From: Candidatus Brevundimonas phytovorans
GTDB taxonomy: Bacteria > Pseudomonadota > Alphaproteobacteria > Caulobacterales > Caulobacteraceae
Length of the DNA: 64,000 bases
Direction of reading: 5' to 3'
NCBI GenBank assembly: GCA_029203145.1
Contig: CP119309.1
Span: 1,203,001-1,267,000 of the forward strand
This document shows, in pieces, positions 6,625 through 14,968 of the stretch. The notes under the pieces are model-generated. The model was not told the DNA's origin and searched no databases. It saw nothing but the letters and a program-made list of their open reading frames with translations. Made by a program: the position numbers and the translations under genes. Position 1 is the first letter of the stretch, and every line of letters begins with the position of its first letter.

Positions 6625-7473
6625 ATGGCGCAGCCTCAGGTCATCGTCATCGGCAATGAAAAGGGCGGGGCGGGCAAGTCCACCCTGGCCATTCACATCG
6701 TCACCGGCCTGCTGCACGCGGGTAAGAAGGTCGCCATCATCGACCTGGACCTGCGCCAGCGCTCCATGGAGCGGTTCTTCTCGAACCGCGCCGTCTGGAC
6801 CGCGGCCAACGGCCACAACCTGCCCCTGCCGATCGTGCCCGACATGGGCGACGGCAAGGCGCTGGCCAAGGCCGACGAGGCCGAGCAACTGGCGCGCTTC
6901 GACGCGGCCTATGCCGAGGCGCAGGGCGTGGCCGACATCATCCTGATCGATACCCCCGGCGGCGATACGGCCCTGTCGCGTGCCGCCCATGGTCGCGCCG
7001 ACCAGATCGTCACGCCGATGAACGACAGCTTCGTCGACTTCGACCTGCTGGGCGAGGTCGATCCGGTGACGCTGGATCTGCTCAAGCCGTCCATCTACTC
7101 CGAGAGCGTCTGGGAGGCGCGCAAGCACCGCGCCATCAACGAGGGCCGTCAGGTGTCGATCGACTGGATCGTCGTCACCAACCGTCTGGCCGTGGCCGAG
7201 GCGCGCAACCGTCGCCGTCTGGAGGAGAAGATGAAGAAGCTGGCCAAGCGCGTCGGCTTCCGCGTCGGGCCGGGTCTTCGCGACCGGGTCATCTATCGCG
7301 AGCTGTTCCCGTTCGGCCTGACGGTCGCCGACCTGTCGAACGACATCCGCCCGGTTTCGGTGTCGCTGGCCCACGTCGCGGCGCGTCAGGAGATGCGCAA
7401 CCTGATGCAGGCCATGGGTCTGGAAGACGCGGCGGGCGGATCGCTGGCTCCGCTGGACGCGGCGGCGGCCTGA
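6625..7473 (+). CDS. mipZ: MipZ, ParA-like ATPase that positions the division septum
   Basis: In Caulobacter MipZ forms polar gradients with ParB and blocks FtsZ polymerisation away from midcell. The 282-residue protein has the deviant Walker A GNEKGGAGKST (residues 10-20), the switch IDLDLRQRSMERFF, ILIDTPGGDTALSRAAHGRAD, TPMNDSFVDFDLLGEVDPVT and FRVGPGLRDRVIYRELFPFG. These segments are diagnostic of MipZ, distinct from ParA or MinD, and they match the Caulobacter protein almost word for word. Presence of mipZ is the strongest taxonomic marker in the window. A J-domain gene follows 7 bp later, probably in the same transcript. Confidence 0.96.
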   Translation: MAQPQVIVIGNEKGGAGKSTLAIHIVTGLLHAGKKVAIIDLDLRQRSMERFFSNRAVWTAANGHNLPLPIVPDMGDGKALAKADEAEQLARFDAAYAEAQGVADIILIDTPGGDTALSRAAHGRADQIVTPMNDSFVDFDLLGEVDPVTLDLLKPSIYSESVWEARKHRAINEGRQVSIDWIVVTNRLAVAEARNRRRLEEKMKKLAKRVGFRVGPGLRDRVIYRELFPFGLTVADLSNDIRPVSVSLAHVAARQEMRNLMQAMGLEDAAGGSLAPLDAAAA

Positions 7474-7480
7474 TCGTCGC

Positions 7481-7909
7481 ATGGGCCTGATCTGGCTGGG
7501 GCTGGCCGCCGTGGCGGTCTGGGCGCTGGCCCGGCTGGGGCGTCAGACCGAGCGCGCCCGGCGCGGCCACTGGCGCATTTCCGCGACCATCCTCAGCACG
7601 GCCCTGTTCGCGGGGGCGGTTCTGGCTGCGTCGCGTGGGGTCTGGCTGGCGGCGATCGGGCTGGCGGGGGCGGGGCTGTGGCTGGCGGTTCAATCGCGGG
7701 TTCGCACCGTGCCGCCGCGTGCGCCGGGGGCTGAGCGGCTGACGGAAGCTGAGGCGCGGGCCATTCTCGGCGTTTCCCCTGACGCCACGCCTGAGGCGGT
7801 ACAAGCTGCCTGGCGTCGGCTTATGGCGCGGGCGCATCCCGATCAGGGCGGGACTGAGGGGCTGGCGGCGCGGGTCAATGCGGCGCGGGATCGGCTGCTG
7901 AAGGGGTAG
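7481..7909 (+). CDS. Membrane-anchored J-domain protein
   Basis: 142 residues. The N-terminus has two to three hydrophobic segments (LIWLGLAAVAVWALARL; TALFAGAVLAAS; AAIGLAGAGLWLAV). A short C-terminal J domain (about 86-142) follows, with the DnaK-stimulating HPD tripeptide in RAHPDQGGTEG. This layout resembles DjlA/TIM14-like anchored co-chaperones, which recruit DnaK to the inner membrane. It lies 7 bp after mipZ on the same strand and ends against an inverted-repeat doublet. A link to division is suggested only by position. Confidence 0.8.
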   Translation: MGLIWLGLAAVAVWALARLGRQTERARRGHWRISATILSTALFAGAVLAASRGVWLAAIGLAGAGLWLAVQSRVRTVPPRAPGAERLTEAEARAILGVSPDATPEAVQAAWRRLMARAHPDQGGTEGLAARVNAARDRLLKG

Positions 7910-7916
7910 GGGCTTT

Positions 7917-8064
7917 CCTTCTCCCCTTGCGTGAGAAGGTGGCCCGCGCAAGCGGGTCGGATGAGGGGTCGCGCAGCGCTCAGAAGCGCGCACCCTCGTT
8001 AAATGTCGAGAAACCCCTCATCCGTCGGCCTGCGGCCGCCACCTTCTCCCGCAAGGGGAGAAGG
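7917..8064. repeat. REP-like inverted doublet, copy 1
   Basis: Two inverted copies of a palindromic unit separated by about 40 bp. The left copy (7917-7966) reads CCTTCTCCCCTTGCG..GAGAAGGTGGCC, then the hairpin CCCGCGCAAGCGGG, then GGATGAGGGGT. The right copy (about 8012-8064) is the same in reverse: ACCCCTCATCCG, a GC hairpin, CACCTTCTCCCGCAAGGGGA. The unit recurs at 32862-33003 and in part at 54171-54239. It sits between the convergent mipZ operon and cobS, where it could serve as a bidirectional transcription barrier. Confidence 0.75.
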
Positions 8065-8071
8065 AAGAGAG

Positions 8072-9076
8072 TTACCCCACCTTCACCCGCGTAGCGGCTT
8101 CGGGCAGGTCCTCGCCAAAGGCGCGTTGGTAGAACTCGGCGATGGTGGGGCGTTCCAGTTCGTCGCACTTGTTCAGGAAGGTCAGACGGAAGCTGAGGGC
8201 CAGGTCGCCGCCGAAGATGATGGCGTTCTGGGCCCAGGTGATGACCGTGCGGGGCGACATGACGGTCGAGATGTCGCCGTTCATGAAGGCGTTGCGGGTC
8301 ATGTCGGCGACGCGGACCATGGCGGCGATGCGGCGCTTGCCCTCGGCGTCGTTCCACTCGGGGATCTTGGCGGCGACGATCTCGGCTTCGACGTCGTGGT
8401 CGAGGTAGTTCAGCGTCGTGACGATGTTCCAGCGGTCCATCTGACCCTGGTTGATCTGCTGGGTGCCGTGATAGAGGCCCGAGGTGTCGCCCAGGCCGAT
8501 GGTGTTGGTGGTCGAGAACAGTCGGAACCAGCGGTTCGGGCGGATGACGCGGTTCTGATCCAGCAGGGTCAGGCGGCCCTGGGCCTCCAGCACGCGCTGG
8601 ATCACGAACATGACGTCGGGACGGCCCGCGTCGTATTCGTCAAAGACCAGGGCGACCGGGCGTTGCAGCGACCAGGGCAGGATGCCCTCGCGGAACTCGG
8701 TGATCTGCTTGCCGTCCTTGAGGACGATGGCGTCCTTGCCGACCAGATCGATACGGCTGATGTGGCTGTCCAGATTGACGCGGACCAGAGGCCAGTTCAG
8801 GCGGGCGGCGACCTGCTCGATGTGGGTCGACTTGCCGGTGCCGTGATAGCCCTGAACCATGACGCGGCGGTCAAAGGCGAAGCCGGCGCAGATGGCCAGG
8901 GTCGTCTGCGGATCGAAGCGATAGCTCTCGTCGATCTCGGGCACATGACTGTCGCGCGTGTCGAAGGCGGGCACGACCATGTCGGAATCGACGCCGAACG
9001 CCTCCCTGACCGTCACCTTGCGGTGCGGCTCCAGCGTGACCAGGGGATCGGGCGAGGCGTCGAGGGGGGAGGTCAT
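8072..9076 (-). CDS. cobS: Cobaltochelatase subunit CobS (MoxR-type AAA+ ATPase)
   Basis: CobS and CobT form the ATP-driven chaperone of aerobic cobaltochelatase, which with CobN inserts cobalt into hydrogenobyrinate diamide. Seen: Walker A GYHGTGKSTH, Walker B ALVFDEYDAGRPD, LNWPLVRVNLDSHISRIDLVGKDAIVLKDGK split over the pore-loop region, and GDTSGLYHGTQQINQGQMDR. All are CobS-specific. The ATG at 9076 (MTSPLDASPD) is chosen because a longer reading to 9136 would overlap the upstream gene by 50 bp. It gives 334 residues, normal for CobS. cobT usually follows cobS but is not here; the gene ends at the repeat doublet. Confidence 0.93.
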   Translation of the reverse strand: MTSPLDASPDPLVTLEPHRKVTVREAFGVDSDMVVPAFDTRDSHVPEIDESYRFDPQTTLAICAGFAFDRRVMVQGYHGTGKSTHIEQVAARLNWPLVRVNLDSHISRIDLVGKDAIVLKDGKQITEFREGILPWSLQRPVALVFDEYDAGRPDVMFVIQRVLEAQGRLTLLDQNRVIRPNRWFRLFSTTNTIGLGDTSGLYHGTQQINQGQMDRWNIVTTLNYLDHDVEAEIVAAKIPEWNDAEGKRRIAAMVRVADMTRNAFMNGDISTVMSPRTVITWAQNAIIFGGDLALSFRLTFLNKCDELERPTIAEFYQRAFGEDLPEAATRVKVG

Positions 9077-9086
9077 GACAGGTCGA

Positions 9087-10196
9087 TTAGCGCAGCACGA
9101 CCGGGTGGTCGAGACCCAGACCGATGCGGGCGACACGTTCGATCAGGAAGGGCAGGCGGGTGACGACAGGAATGGCGGCGCGGCGGGCCAGATCGGCCCC
9201 GGCGCCGGTGTTGCGCACGAAGCTGGTCAGGGCGCGGACGCGGCGCACCACGGCCTTGTCCACCGGACGACGCAGGCGGTCGTAGTCCTCGATTCGGTCG
9301 GTCTGGCCGCTGAGGAAATCGGCGGCGCAGTCGGTGAAGATGTAGGCGTCCTCAATCCCCAGGTTCAGGCCGCGCGCCCCAATAGGTGAATGAATGTGGG
9401 CGGCGTCTCCGCCCAGGGCGACGCGCCCCAGGCTCATGGCCGAGGCCATACGGTGCGAGATGTGAAAGTCCGAGCGCCAGAGCACGGCGCCGGCGCGCCA
9501 GCCCTCGGGCAGGTTGTCCAGCAGCGGCGGGCCGAAGCCGATCAGGCGGAAGCGCGTGCCAGAGTAGGGCAGGCAGACGAAGACGGCGTCGTCGCGGAAG
9601 TCGATCCAGGCCTCGTCGGCTGGCGGGCCGTCCAGCTCGACGTCGATCAACTGCCAGGGCTCGGCCCAGGCGTCGCCAGGAAAGCCGAGGTTTAGCGCCT
9701 TTCGCACGGTGGAATGGGCGCCGTCGGCGGCGAACAGCAGCGGCGTCCGCACGTGCTCGCCGGACGATAGGGTGGCGGTGACGGCCTCGGCGTCTTGCGA
9801 CAGGCCGGTCAGGGCCAGGCCGCGTTCGACCGTGACGCCGCGCGCAGCCAGGGCCTCGGTCAGCAGGGCCTCGGTGCGGGCCTGGGGCAAGATGGACAGA
9901 GGGAAGCGGGCGCCAACGTCGATTTCGTCCAGATGGACCACGGCCAGGGTCTGGCCGTGACGATGGATATGCAGCCGGGCGGCGGTTCCGGCCTCGGCCA
10001 GGATGCGGGCGGTGACGCCGGTCGGTTCCAGCAGGTCGAGGGTGCGGGGATTGACGCCGAGCGCCTTTGACGTGGCGATGGGCGTCTCGGCGGCGTCGAT
10101 CAGGCGAACAGGCACGCCGCGCCGGGACAGGAAGAGGGCCGCCGCCAGTCCCGTGGGACCGGCGCCGACGATCAGGACCTGGGGCGCGGCGCTCAT
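9087..10196 (-). CDS. FAD-dependent monooxygenase (class A, PHBH fold)
   Basis: 369 residues with the three class A fingerprints: the dinucleotide fold GxGxxG in VLIVGAGPTGLAAALFLSRR, the DG motif in LLFAADGAHSTVRKAL, and the GD motif in RVALGGDAAHIHSPIGARGLNLGIEDA. The members hydroxylate aromatic or related substrates with NAD(P)H and O2. The protein is shorter than UbiH/UbiF or phenol hydroxylases and lacks a C-terminal thioredoxin-like domain, so I cannot name a substrate. It lies 10 bp upstream of cobS and 4 bp downstream of ohr on the same strand, forming a possible three-gene run. Confidence 0.82.
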   Translation of the reverse strand: MSAAPQVLIVGAGPTGLAAALFLSRRGVPVRLIDAAETPIATSKALGVNPRTLDLLEPTGVTARILAEAGTAARLHIHRHGQTLAVVHLDEIDVGARFPLSILPQARTEALLTEALAARGVTVERGLALTGLSQDAEAVTATLSSGEHVRTPLLFAADGAHSTVRKALNLGFPGDAWAEPWQLIDVELDGPPADEAWIDFRDDAVFVCLPYSGTRFRLIGFGPPLLDNLPEGWRAGAVLWRSDFHISHRMASAMSLGRVALGGDAAHIHSPIGARGLNLGIEDAYIFTDCAADFLSGQTDRIEDYDRLRRPVDKAVVRRVRALTSFVRNTGAGADLARRAAIPVVTRLPFLIERVARIGLGLDHPVVLR

Positions 10197-10200
10197 GGCC

Positions 10201-10629
10201 TCAGCCGGCGCTCAACGTCACGTCGATATTGCCGCGCGTGGCGTTGGAATAGGGGCAGACCTGATGCGCCTTGTGGATCAGGTCCTCGATCACCGCCTGA
10301 TCGAGGCCGTGGTCGGTGATGTGGAGCGTGACATCGAGGTTGAACCCCTCGCCGCGCGTGTTCTTGCCGAAGCCGACGCCGGCGGCGACCTTGGTGTCGG
10401 GGCCGACCGGGGTTCCGGCCTTGCCCGCGACCAGGCGCAGGGCGCCGAGGTAGCAGGCGGCGTATCCGGTGGCGAAGAGCTGTTCGGGATTGGTCCCATC
10501 GCCGCCCTTGCCGCCCATTTCAGTCGGGACGGACAGGTGAACGTCGATCTTGCCGTCATCGGTGGCGGAGCGGCCCTCGTCGCGGCCACCTCCCGATGCC
10601 GTGGCGTGGGCGCGGTAGAGAACTTCCAT
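10201..10629 (-). CDS. ohr: Organic hydroperoxide resistance protein Ohr (OsmC family)
   Basis: Thiol peroxidase that reduces organic hydroperoxides using lipoylated partners. The 142-residue protein has the two catalytic cysteines, Cys59 in GYAACYLGAL and Cys125 in AHQVCPYSNATRGNIDV. It also has the Ohr hallmarks TNPEQLFATGYAACY and a Gly-rich N-terminal loop. The ATG at 10629 is preceded by a GGAG ribosome site. A longer frame to 10713 adds residues foreign to the family. No ohrR-type regulator is adjacent. Confidence 0.93.
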   Translation of the reverse strand: MEVLYRAHATASGGGRDEGRSATDDGKIDVHLSVPTEMGGKGGDGTNPEQLFATGYAACYLGALRLVAGKAGTPVGPDTKVAAGVGFGKNTRGEGFNLDVTLHITDHGLDQAVIEDLIHKAHQVCPYSNATRGNIDVTLSAG

Positions 10630-10689
10630 GAGGCGACTCCTTTGGTGATCGAAGGATTCGGATATGGGGCTCAGTCGTTCAGAAACAAC

Positions 10690-10711
10690 GGTTCTGTGAT
10701 TCGGGAGAACC
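10690..10711. promoter_or_regulatory. Inverted repeat in the divergent ohr promoter region
   Basis: GGTTCT and AGAACC are perfect arms separated by 10 bp, 61 bp before the ohr ATG and 50 bp before the divergent small gene. The size suits a dimeric repressor site. I cannot match it to a known OhrR operator. The rest of 10630-10760 shows no clearer element. Confidence 0.35.
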
Positions 10712-10760
10712 ACAAGGTGGTGTTAACAATTCGCTCACAACTTCCGTCGGGGAAGAGGCC

Positions 10761-11024
10761 ATGCATACGAACGCGCAGTACTTCTGCTATGTTTATGACG
10801 CGACTGAAGGCACGCCTCAGATGTTCGCTCTGGACGCGGACAGTTGGCCGGAAGCCGTCAGCGAAACGCGCCGCGTCATGCTCGATGAGGCTGGCAGCGC
10901 CTTTGCCGAAATCTGGGACGGCGCGGGCGAGAGCGTCATGCGTATTGACGGTCCGCCCCAGGCCGGCGGCCTGCTGAGAAGCCTCAGGCGTGCCCGGCCT
11001 TTTTCAAGACTTTCCAAGCCTTGA
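10761..11024 (+). CDS. Small conserved-looking hypothetical protein
   Basis: 87 residues beginning MHTNAQYFCYVYDATEG, acidic and aromatic, without signal peptide or membrane segment, ending in a basic tail (LLRSLRRARPFSRLSKP). A GGGGAAGAGG ribosome site lies just upstream of the ATG. The 3' end overlaps the convergent J-domain gene by 41 bp, so the basic tail may be shaped by the opposite-strand gene. I do not recognise a family. Amino acid composition of residues 1-65 looks like a real soluble protein rather than a shadow. Confidence 0.55.
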   Translation: MHTNAQYFCYVYDATEGTPQMFALDADSWPEAVSETRRVMLDEAGSAFAEIWDGAGESVMRIDGPPQAGGLLRSLRRARPFSRLSKP

Positions 11025-11655
11025 TGACGGCCTGAAGCTTGGCCTCGGCGCCACGGTCGCCGCCGTTGGTGTCCGGGTGGAAGCGTTTCAGCATCTCATG
11101 ATAGCGGGCCTTGATGGCCGCCTTGTCCGCGCCGGGCTTGAGGCCCAGGTCGGCTAGGGCCCCAGCTTCGATCTTGCCGATGCGATGCACCTCGGCGGCG
11201 GCGGGGCCCGCCTGTTCCTGAGTGCGGCGACCGAACAGGCCGTAGCTGTCTCGCCACGATCCGGCGCCCTCCGTGGTCGCCCCGCCCATCTTGGCGGCGG
11301 CCGCTGCCGCTTCCCGCGTGTTCTTGCCGGCCTTCATCTCCCAGGTCGGGCGGCCGCCGGTCATGGCCTCGTTTTCCTGGGCGGCGCGGATCTGGCCTTC
11401 GCTCATGCCCGCGTAGAAGTTCCAGTTCTTGTTGTACTGGCCAGCGTGGCTCTGACAGAACTCGTAGAAATCGGCGAGTTGCTCGCGCGACTTCGGAGCC
11501 TTGGCGGTCGCGGGGCGGGTGCAGTCCGGCCATTCGCACGACTTCTCACCCTTCTTCCGATGCAGGACGTCGGCCTCGGCCTTTTCCTCATCGGGCTTGG
11601 GCGGCTTCACGCGAATGTCGGTGAAGCGGGGTTTGTATTCAAAGGACGCGGACAT
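10984..11655 (-). CDS. J-domain co-chaperone of alphaproteobacterial type
   Basis: 223 residues with the J domain at the C-terminus (about 155-223), including RYHEMLKRFHPDTNGGDRGAE with the HPD motif. The N-terminal half holds a CEWPDCTRPATAKAPKS cysteine pair and FCQSHAGQYNKNWNFYAGMS, a small zinc-binding-like module. I recognise this C-terminal J layout as widespread in alphaproteobacteria. It is divergent from bolA with only 45 bp between starts, an arrangement that suggests a shared promoter region. Client unknown. Confidence 0.82.
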   Translation of the reverse strand: MSASFEYKPRFTDIRVKPPKPDEEKAEADVLHRKKGEKSCEWPDCTRPATAKAPKSREQLADFYEFCQSHAGQYNKNWNFYAGMSEGQIRAAQENEAMTGGRPTWEMKAGKNTREAAAAAAKMGGATTEGAGSWRDSYGLFGRRTQEQAGPAAAEVHRIGKIEAGALADLGLKPGADKAAIKARYHEMLKRFHPDTNGGDRGAEAKLQAVIKAWKVLKKAGHA

Positions 11656-11700
11656 CGCCGTCAGTGTAAGCTCGATTTGGACAGCTTCAAGGAACGACCC

Positions 11701-12003
11701 ATGTCAGACGGCCCGATTGCGACACTTATCCGCGAAAAACTGACCGCGGCCTTCGCCCCTCAGCGGATTGAGCTGGAAGACGACAGCTGGAAGCACGCCG
11801 GCCATCATCATGAGGGCGGCATGGACGCCAGAGACGGCGGCGAAAGCCATTTCCAGCTGACGATCGTGTCGGACGCCTTTGAAGGGCAGGCGCGCGTGGC
11901 GCGTCAGAGGGCGATCAACGCTGCCCTCAAGGAGGAACTGGCCGGGCCGGTTCACGCCCTGGCGGTGCGGGCCATGACCGTGTCCGAGGCCGCCGGCGCC
12001 TGA
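11701..12003 (+). CDS. bolA: BolA family protein
   Basis: 100 residues. BolA proteins pair with monothiol glutaredoxins and bind [2Fe-2S] clusters, acting in iron-sulfur trafficking and morphology control. Seen: IATLIREKLTAAF, ELEDDSWKHAGHHHEGG, SHFQLTIVSDAFEGQARVAR and the conserved C-terminal PVHALAVRAMTVSE with the cluster-ligand-type histidine. The ATG at 11701 is the natural family start. A long upstream extension in frame is antisense to the J-domain gene and is rejected. Confidence 0.92.
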   Translation: MSDGPIATLIREKLTAAFAPQRIELEDDSWKHAGHHHEGGMDARDGGESHFQLTIVSDAFEGQARVARQRAINAALKEELAGPVHALAVRAMTVSEAAGA

Positions 12004-12104
12004 TCTTGTTCCGTTTCGATACGTAAAAAAACCTATTCACCTCGTCTTAGAACCTTCAACCTAGCGTCCGCTCCGGACTTATTTGCAATGGCGGGGGCGT
12101 GCGA

Positions 12105-13916
12105 ATGGTGGGAGATGGGATCAAGGGGCTGGACGGGCAGGCGCCCGGCGAGGCCGCACAGGCGCTGACCGCGATCCTGCAAACCCACTATCTGCGCTAT
12201 CTGATCATCGTCAGTTGGGCTGTCGGCGTCGTCGCCACGGTCGGACTGGTTCCGGGGCTGATCTGGTTCGTCGCCACCCTGGCCGCCGGCGCCCTGCGCG
12301 GCGAGGTCGAAAAGCGCGTGAGTCAGCGCGTCGGCGCGGGCTGGGGCATGGTCTTCCCCGCCGTGGCGACCGTCACCACCGCCGTTTGGGCCGTGGCGCC
12401 GCTTCTGGCCTGGTTCTCGCCTTCCGCCTTTGGCCACGAGCTGGCCATTGCCCTGCTGGTGTCGGGCTATGTGCTGGTTTTCGCCCAGCTGCGCAGTTCG
12501 CCGCGTCAGGCGATCATGATTTCATCGCCCTATGGTGTGGCGGCGGCGATTATCGCCGTCAGCCTGGCCGGCGGGCCCTTGTTCTGGCCGTTCCTCGCCC
12601 TGGTGCCCTTCACGGCCGCCAGCCTGTTCGTGCTGGTGACGATGACGGTCCTGCGCGAAGACCGCATCCGCGCCTTCCAGGAGCATCAGGCCCACCTGAT
12701 CGAGGAACTGGAAGCCGCGCGCGACAAGGCGGATGCGGCCAATGAGGCCAAGTCCAGCTTCCTGGGCGTGATTTCGCACGAACTGCGCACGCCGATGAAT
12801 GGGGTGCTGGGCGCAGCCCAACTGCTGAGCGCCACCCGGCTGGAAGGGACGCAGCGCGAGTATCTGTCGATCATCCGCAACTCTGGCGACAACCTGCTCA
12901 GCCTGCTGAACGACATCCTCGACATGACCAAGATCGAAGCCGGCAAGATGAGCTTCGACATCGTGGACGTGGAGGTCGACGACCTGCACCGCCGGATCAC
13001 GGGTCCGTTCGAGGCCCAGGCGGAGGCCAAGGGCTTGCGCCTGATCTCGACGCTTGAGGGCGAGATTCCGGCGGTTGTGCGCGGCGATCCGCTGCGGGTC
13101 TGCCAGGTGGTTCAGAACCTGCTGTCGAATGCCGTCAAATTCACGGATCAGGGCGAAATCCGCTACACCGTGCGCGGTCGCCGGATCTCGGATCGACGGG
13201 TCGGGTTCGAGTTTTCGGTCACGGACAGTGGTTCGGGGATTTCGCGCGAGGACCTGGATCGTCTGTTCCAGCCTTTCACCCAGGTCGACAATTCCTCGAC
13301 GCGCCGATTTGGCGGAACGGGCCTGGGCCTCACCATCGCCCGTCGCATGGCGCACATCATGGGCGGCGACATCAGCGTGAGCTCGCGTCTGGGCGAAGGT
13401 TCGACCTTCACCCTGTCGATCGAGGGCGAGGTGGTGGAGTGGAGCCGCGCCGAGCCGGTCGAGATCATCGACGCCGATATCGACGGCGGCGATCGCATGG
13501 ATGTGCTGGTGGTCGAGGATCACCCGGTCAACCGCATGATCCTGGAGGCCTGGATGGGGTCGGCGGGGCACCGCACCAGCACGGCGGAGAACGGCCAGCT
13601 GGCCGTTGATCTGGCCAAGAACCAGCGGTTCGACCTGATCATCATGGACGTGAACATGCCGGTCATGGACGGGCTGACGGCGACGCATATGATCCGCGAG
13701 GGCGGCGGCGTGAACGTCGATACGCCCATCGTCGTCCTGTCCGCCTCGGCGCGGATCGAGGATCACGAGGCGGGGCTGGCGGCAGGCGCAGACGCCTATC
13801 TCAACAAGCCGATTGATTTCCGCAGCCTTGCGGGGCTGATGGCCCAGGTGCCGGGCGGGCGGACGGCGCTGCGTCAATCGGTGGAAACGGTCGAGACGTC
13901 GGCGGTCGCCGCCTGA
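12105..13916 (+). CDS. Membrane hybrid sensor histidine kinase with receiver domain
   Basis: About 603 residues. Residues about 30-185 hold four to six hydrophobic segments and no periplasmic sensor domain of note. A helical linker (EHQAHLIEELEAARDKADAA) leads to HisKA with His225 in FLGVISHELRTPMNGVL. The HATPase domain carries N box QNLLSNAVKF, G1 VTDSGSGIS and G2 FGGTGLGLTIARRMAH. A C-terminal REC domain has Asp515 in LIIMDVNMPVMDG. It should autophosphorylate and pass phosphate to its own receiver. The ATG at 12105 has a GGGGG ribosome site 7 bp upstream; GTG at 12099 is the alternative. Input signal unknown. No response regulator is adjacent, so it probably works with a phosphotransferase elsewhere. 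Confidence 0.88.
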   Translation: MVGDGIKGLDGQAPGEAAQALTAILQTHYLRYLIIVSWAVGVVATVGLVPGLIWFVATLAAGALRGEVEKRVSQRVGAGWGMVFPAVATVTTAVWAVAPLLAWFSPSAFGHELAIALLVSGYVLVFAQLRSSPRQAIMISSPYGVAAAIIAVSLAGGPLFWPFLALVPFTAASLFVLVTMTVLREDRIRAFQEHQAHLIEELEAARDKADAANEAKSSFLGVISHELRTPMNGVLGAAQLLSATRLEGTQREYLSIIRNSGDNLLSLLNDILDMTKIEAGKMSFDIVDVEVDDLHRRITGPFEAQAEAKGLRLISTLEGEIPAVVRGDPLRVCQVVQNLLSNAVKFTDQGEIRYTVRGRRISDRRVGFEFSVTDSGSGISREDLDRLFQPFTQVDNSSTRRFGGTGLGLTIARRMAHIMGGDISVSSRLGEGSTFTLSIEGEVVEWSRAEPVEIIDADIDGGDRMDVLVVEDHPVNRMILEAWMGSAGHRTSTAENGQLAVDLAKNQRFDLIIMDVNMPVMDGLTATHMIREGGGVNVDTPIVVLSASARIEDHEAGLAAGADAYLNKPIDFRSLAGLMAQVPGGRTALRQSVETVETSAVAA

Positions 13917-14041
13917 GCCTCGGCGGATCCGCGTCCGGGGCTGCACGCCGTCCATCAGTTTCATCGCGGATTGCGGGCTTTAGAGGAAAAGCCTGAGGCG
14001 CGGGGCTTCCATTCGCGGGGGCAGGCGCTAGACCCAAGGTC

Positions 14042-14965
14042 ATGTCTTCCTTGCACGAAACCCTGACGCAGGCCGTCGTCGTCGGTGAGAAGCGCCTGAC
14101 GCTCGACGCCGCCATTCTGGCCAAGCTGGCTGATATGGCGGGCGATCTGGCGATCAACCTGACCATTGCGGCGCTGATCTTTGTCGCCACCCTGTTCATC
14201 GCGCGCTGGGCGTCGGGCGTGACGCGGCGGGTGCTGGGACGTCTGCGCGCCTTCCGTCACGACCAGACCGTATTGAGTTTCGCCGCTCAGGTCGTGCGGG
14301 TGGTCGTCATCATCATCGGGCTGATCGCCGTGCTGCAACGTCTGGGGGTGCAGACGACCTCGATCATCGCGGTGCTCGGCGCCGCCTCGCTGGCGGTCGG
14401 CCTGGCCTTGCAGGGCACGCTGTCGAACGTGGCGGCGGGGGTCATGCTGCTGATGCTGCGGCCCTATCGCGTGGGCGAGGTGATCGATGTCGGCGGCGCC
14501 TCAGGCACGGTGCAGAAGTTGGACCTGTTCACCACCCAACTGACCAACGCCAACAACCACAAGATCGTCATTCCCAACTCCAAGGTCCTGAGCGACGTCA
14601 TCATCAACCTGACGGGGCAGCGGACGCGGCGGATCGAGATCAAGTTCACCGTCGGCTACGGCGAGAACCTCAAGGACGCCTGCGACCTGCTGGCAGGCGT
14701 CGCGGCAGGCCATGACAAGGTGTTGAAGGACCCGACGCCCTGGACCGGCGTGACCGGCCTGCTGGACAGCTCGGTGCAGATCACCTTGCACGCCTGGGTC
14801 AAGGTCAACGACTGGTGGCAGACCCAGGCCGATCTGATGCAAGGCGGCAAGGAGGCGCTGGACGCCGCCGGAATCGAGATACCCTTCCCGCATCAGGTCG
14901 AGGTCCCGGCCAGGGACGCCCAATTCGCTCGCGTCGTCATGGCGCCGGCACAAGAGGAAGACTGA
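14042..14965 (+). CDS. MscS-type small-conductance mechanosensitive channel
   Basis: 307 residues. Three N-terminal membrane helices (about 37-60, 80-105, 108-130) precede the pore-lining TM3 with its Ala/Gly pattern (LGAASLAVGLALQGTLSNVAAG). The conserved beta domain follows (RPYRVGEVIDVGGASGTV, FTTQLTNANNHKIVIPNSKV). MscS channels vent solutes during hypo-osmotic shock at the inner membrane. The length and topology match E. coli MscS closely. It starts 125 bp after the kinase gene and is followed 4 bp later by the threonine aldolase gene. Confidence 0.92.
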   Translation: MSSLHETLTQAVVVGEKRLTLDAAILAKLADMAGDLAINLTIAALIFVATLFIARWASGVTRRVLGRLRAFRHDQTVLSFAAQVVRVVVIIIGLIAVLQRLGVQTTSIIAVLGAASLAVGLALQGTLSNVAAGVMLLMLRPYRVGEVIDVGGASGTVQKLDLFTTQLTNANNHKIVIPNSKVLSDVIINLTGQRTRRIEIKFTVGYGENLKDACDLLAGVAAGHDKVLKDPTPWTGVTGLLDSSVQITLHAWVKVNDWWQTQADLMQGGKEALDAAGIEIPFPHQVEVPARDAQFARVVMAPAQEED

Positions 14966-14968
14966 CGC

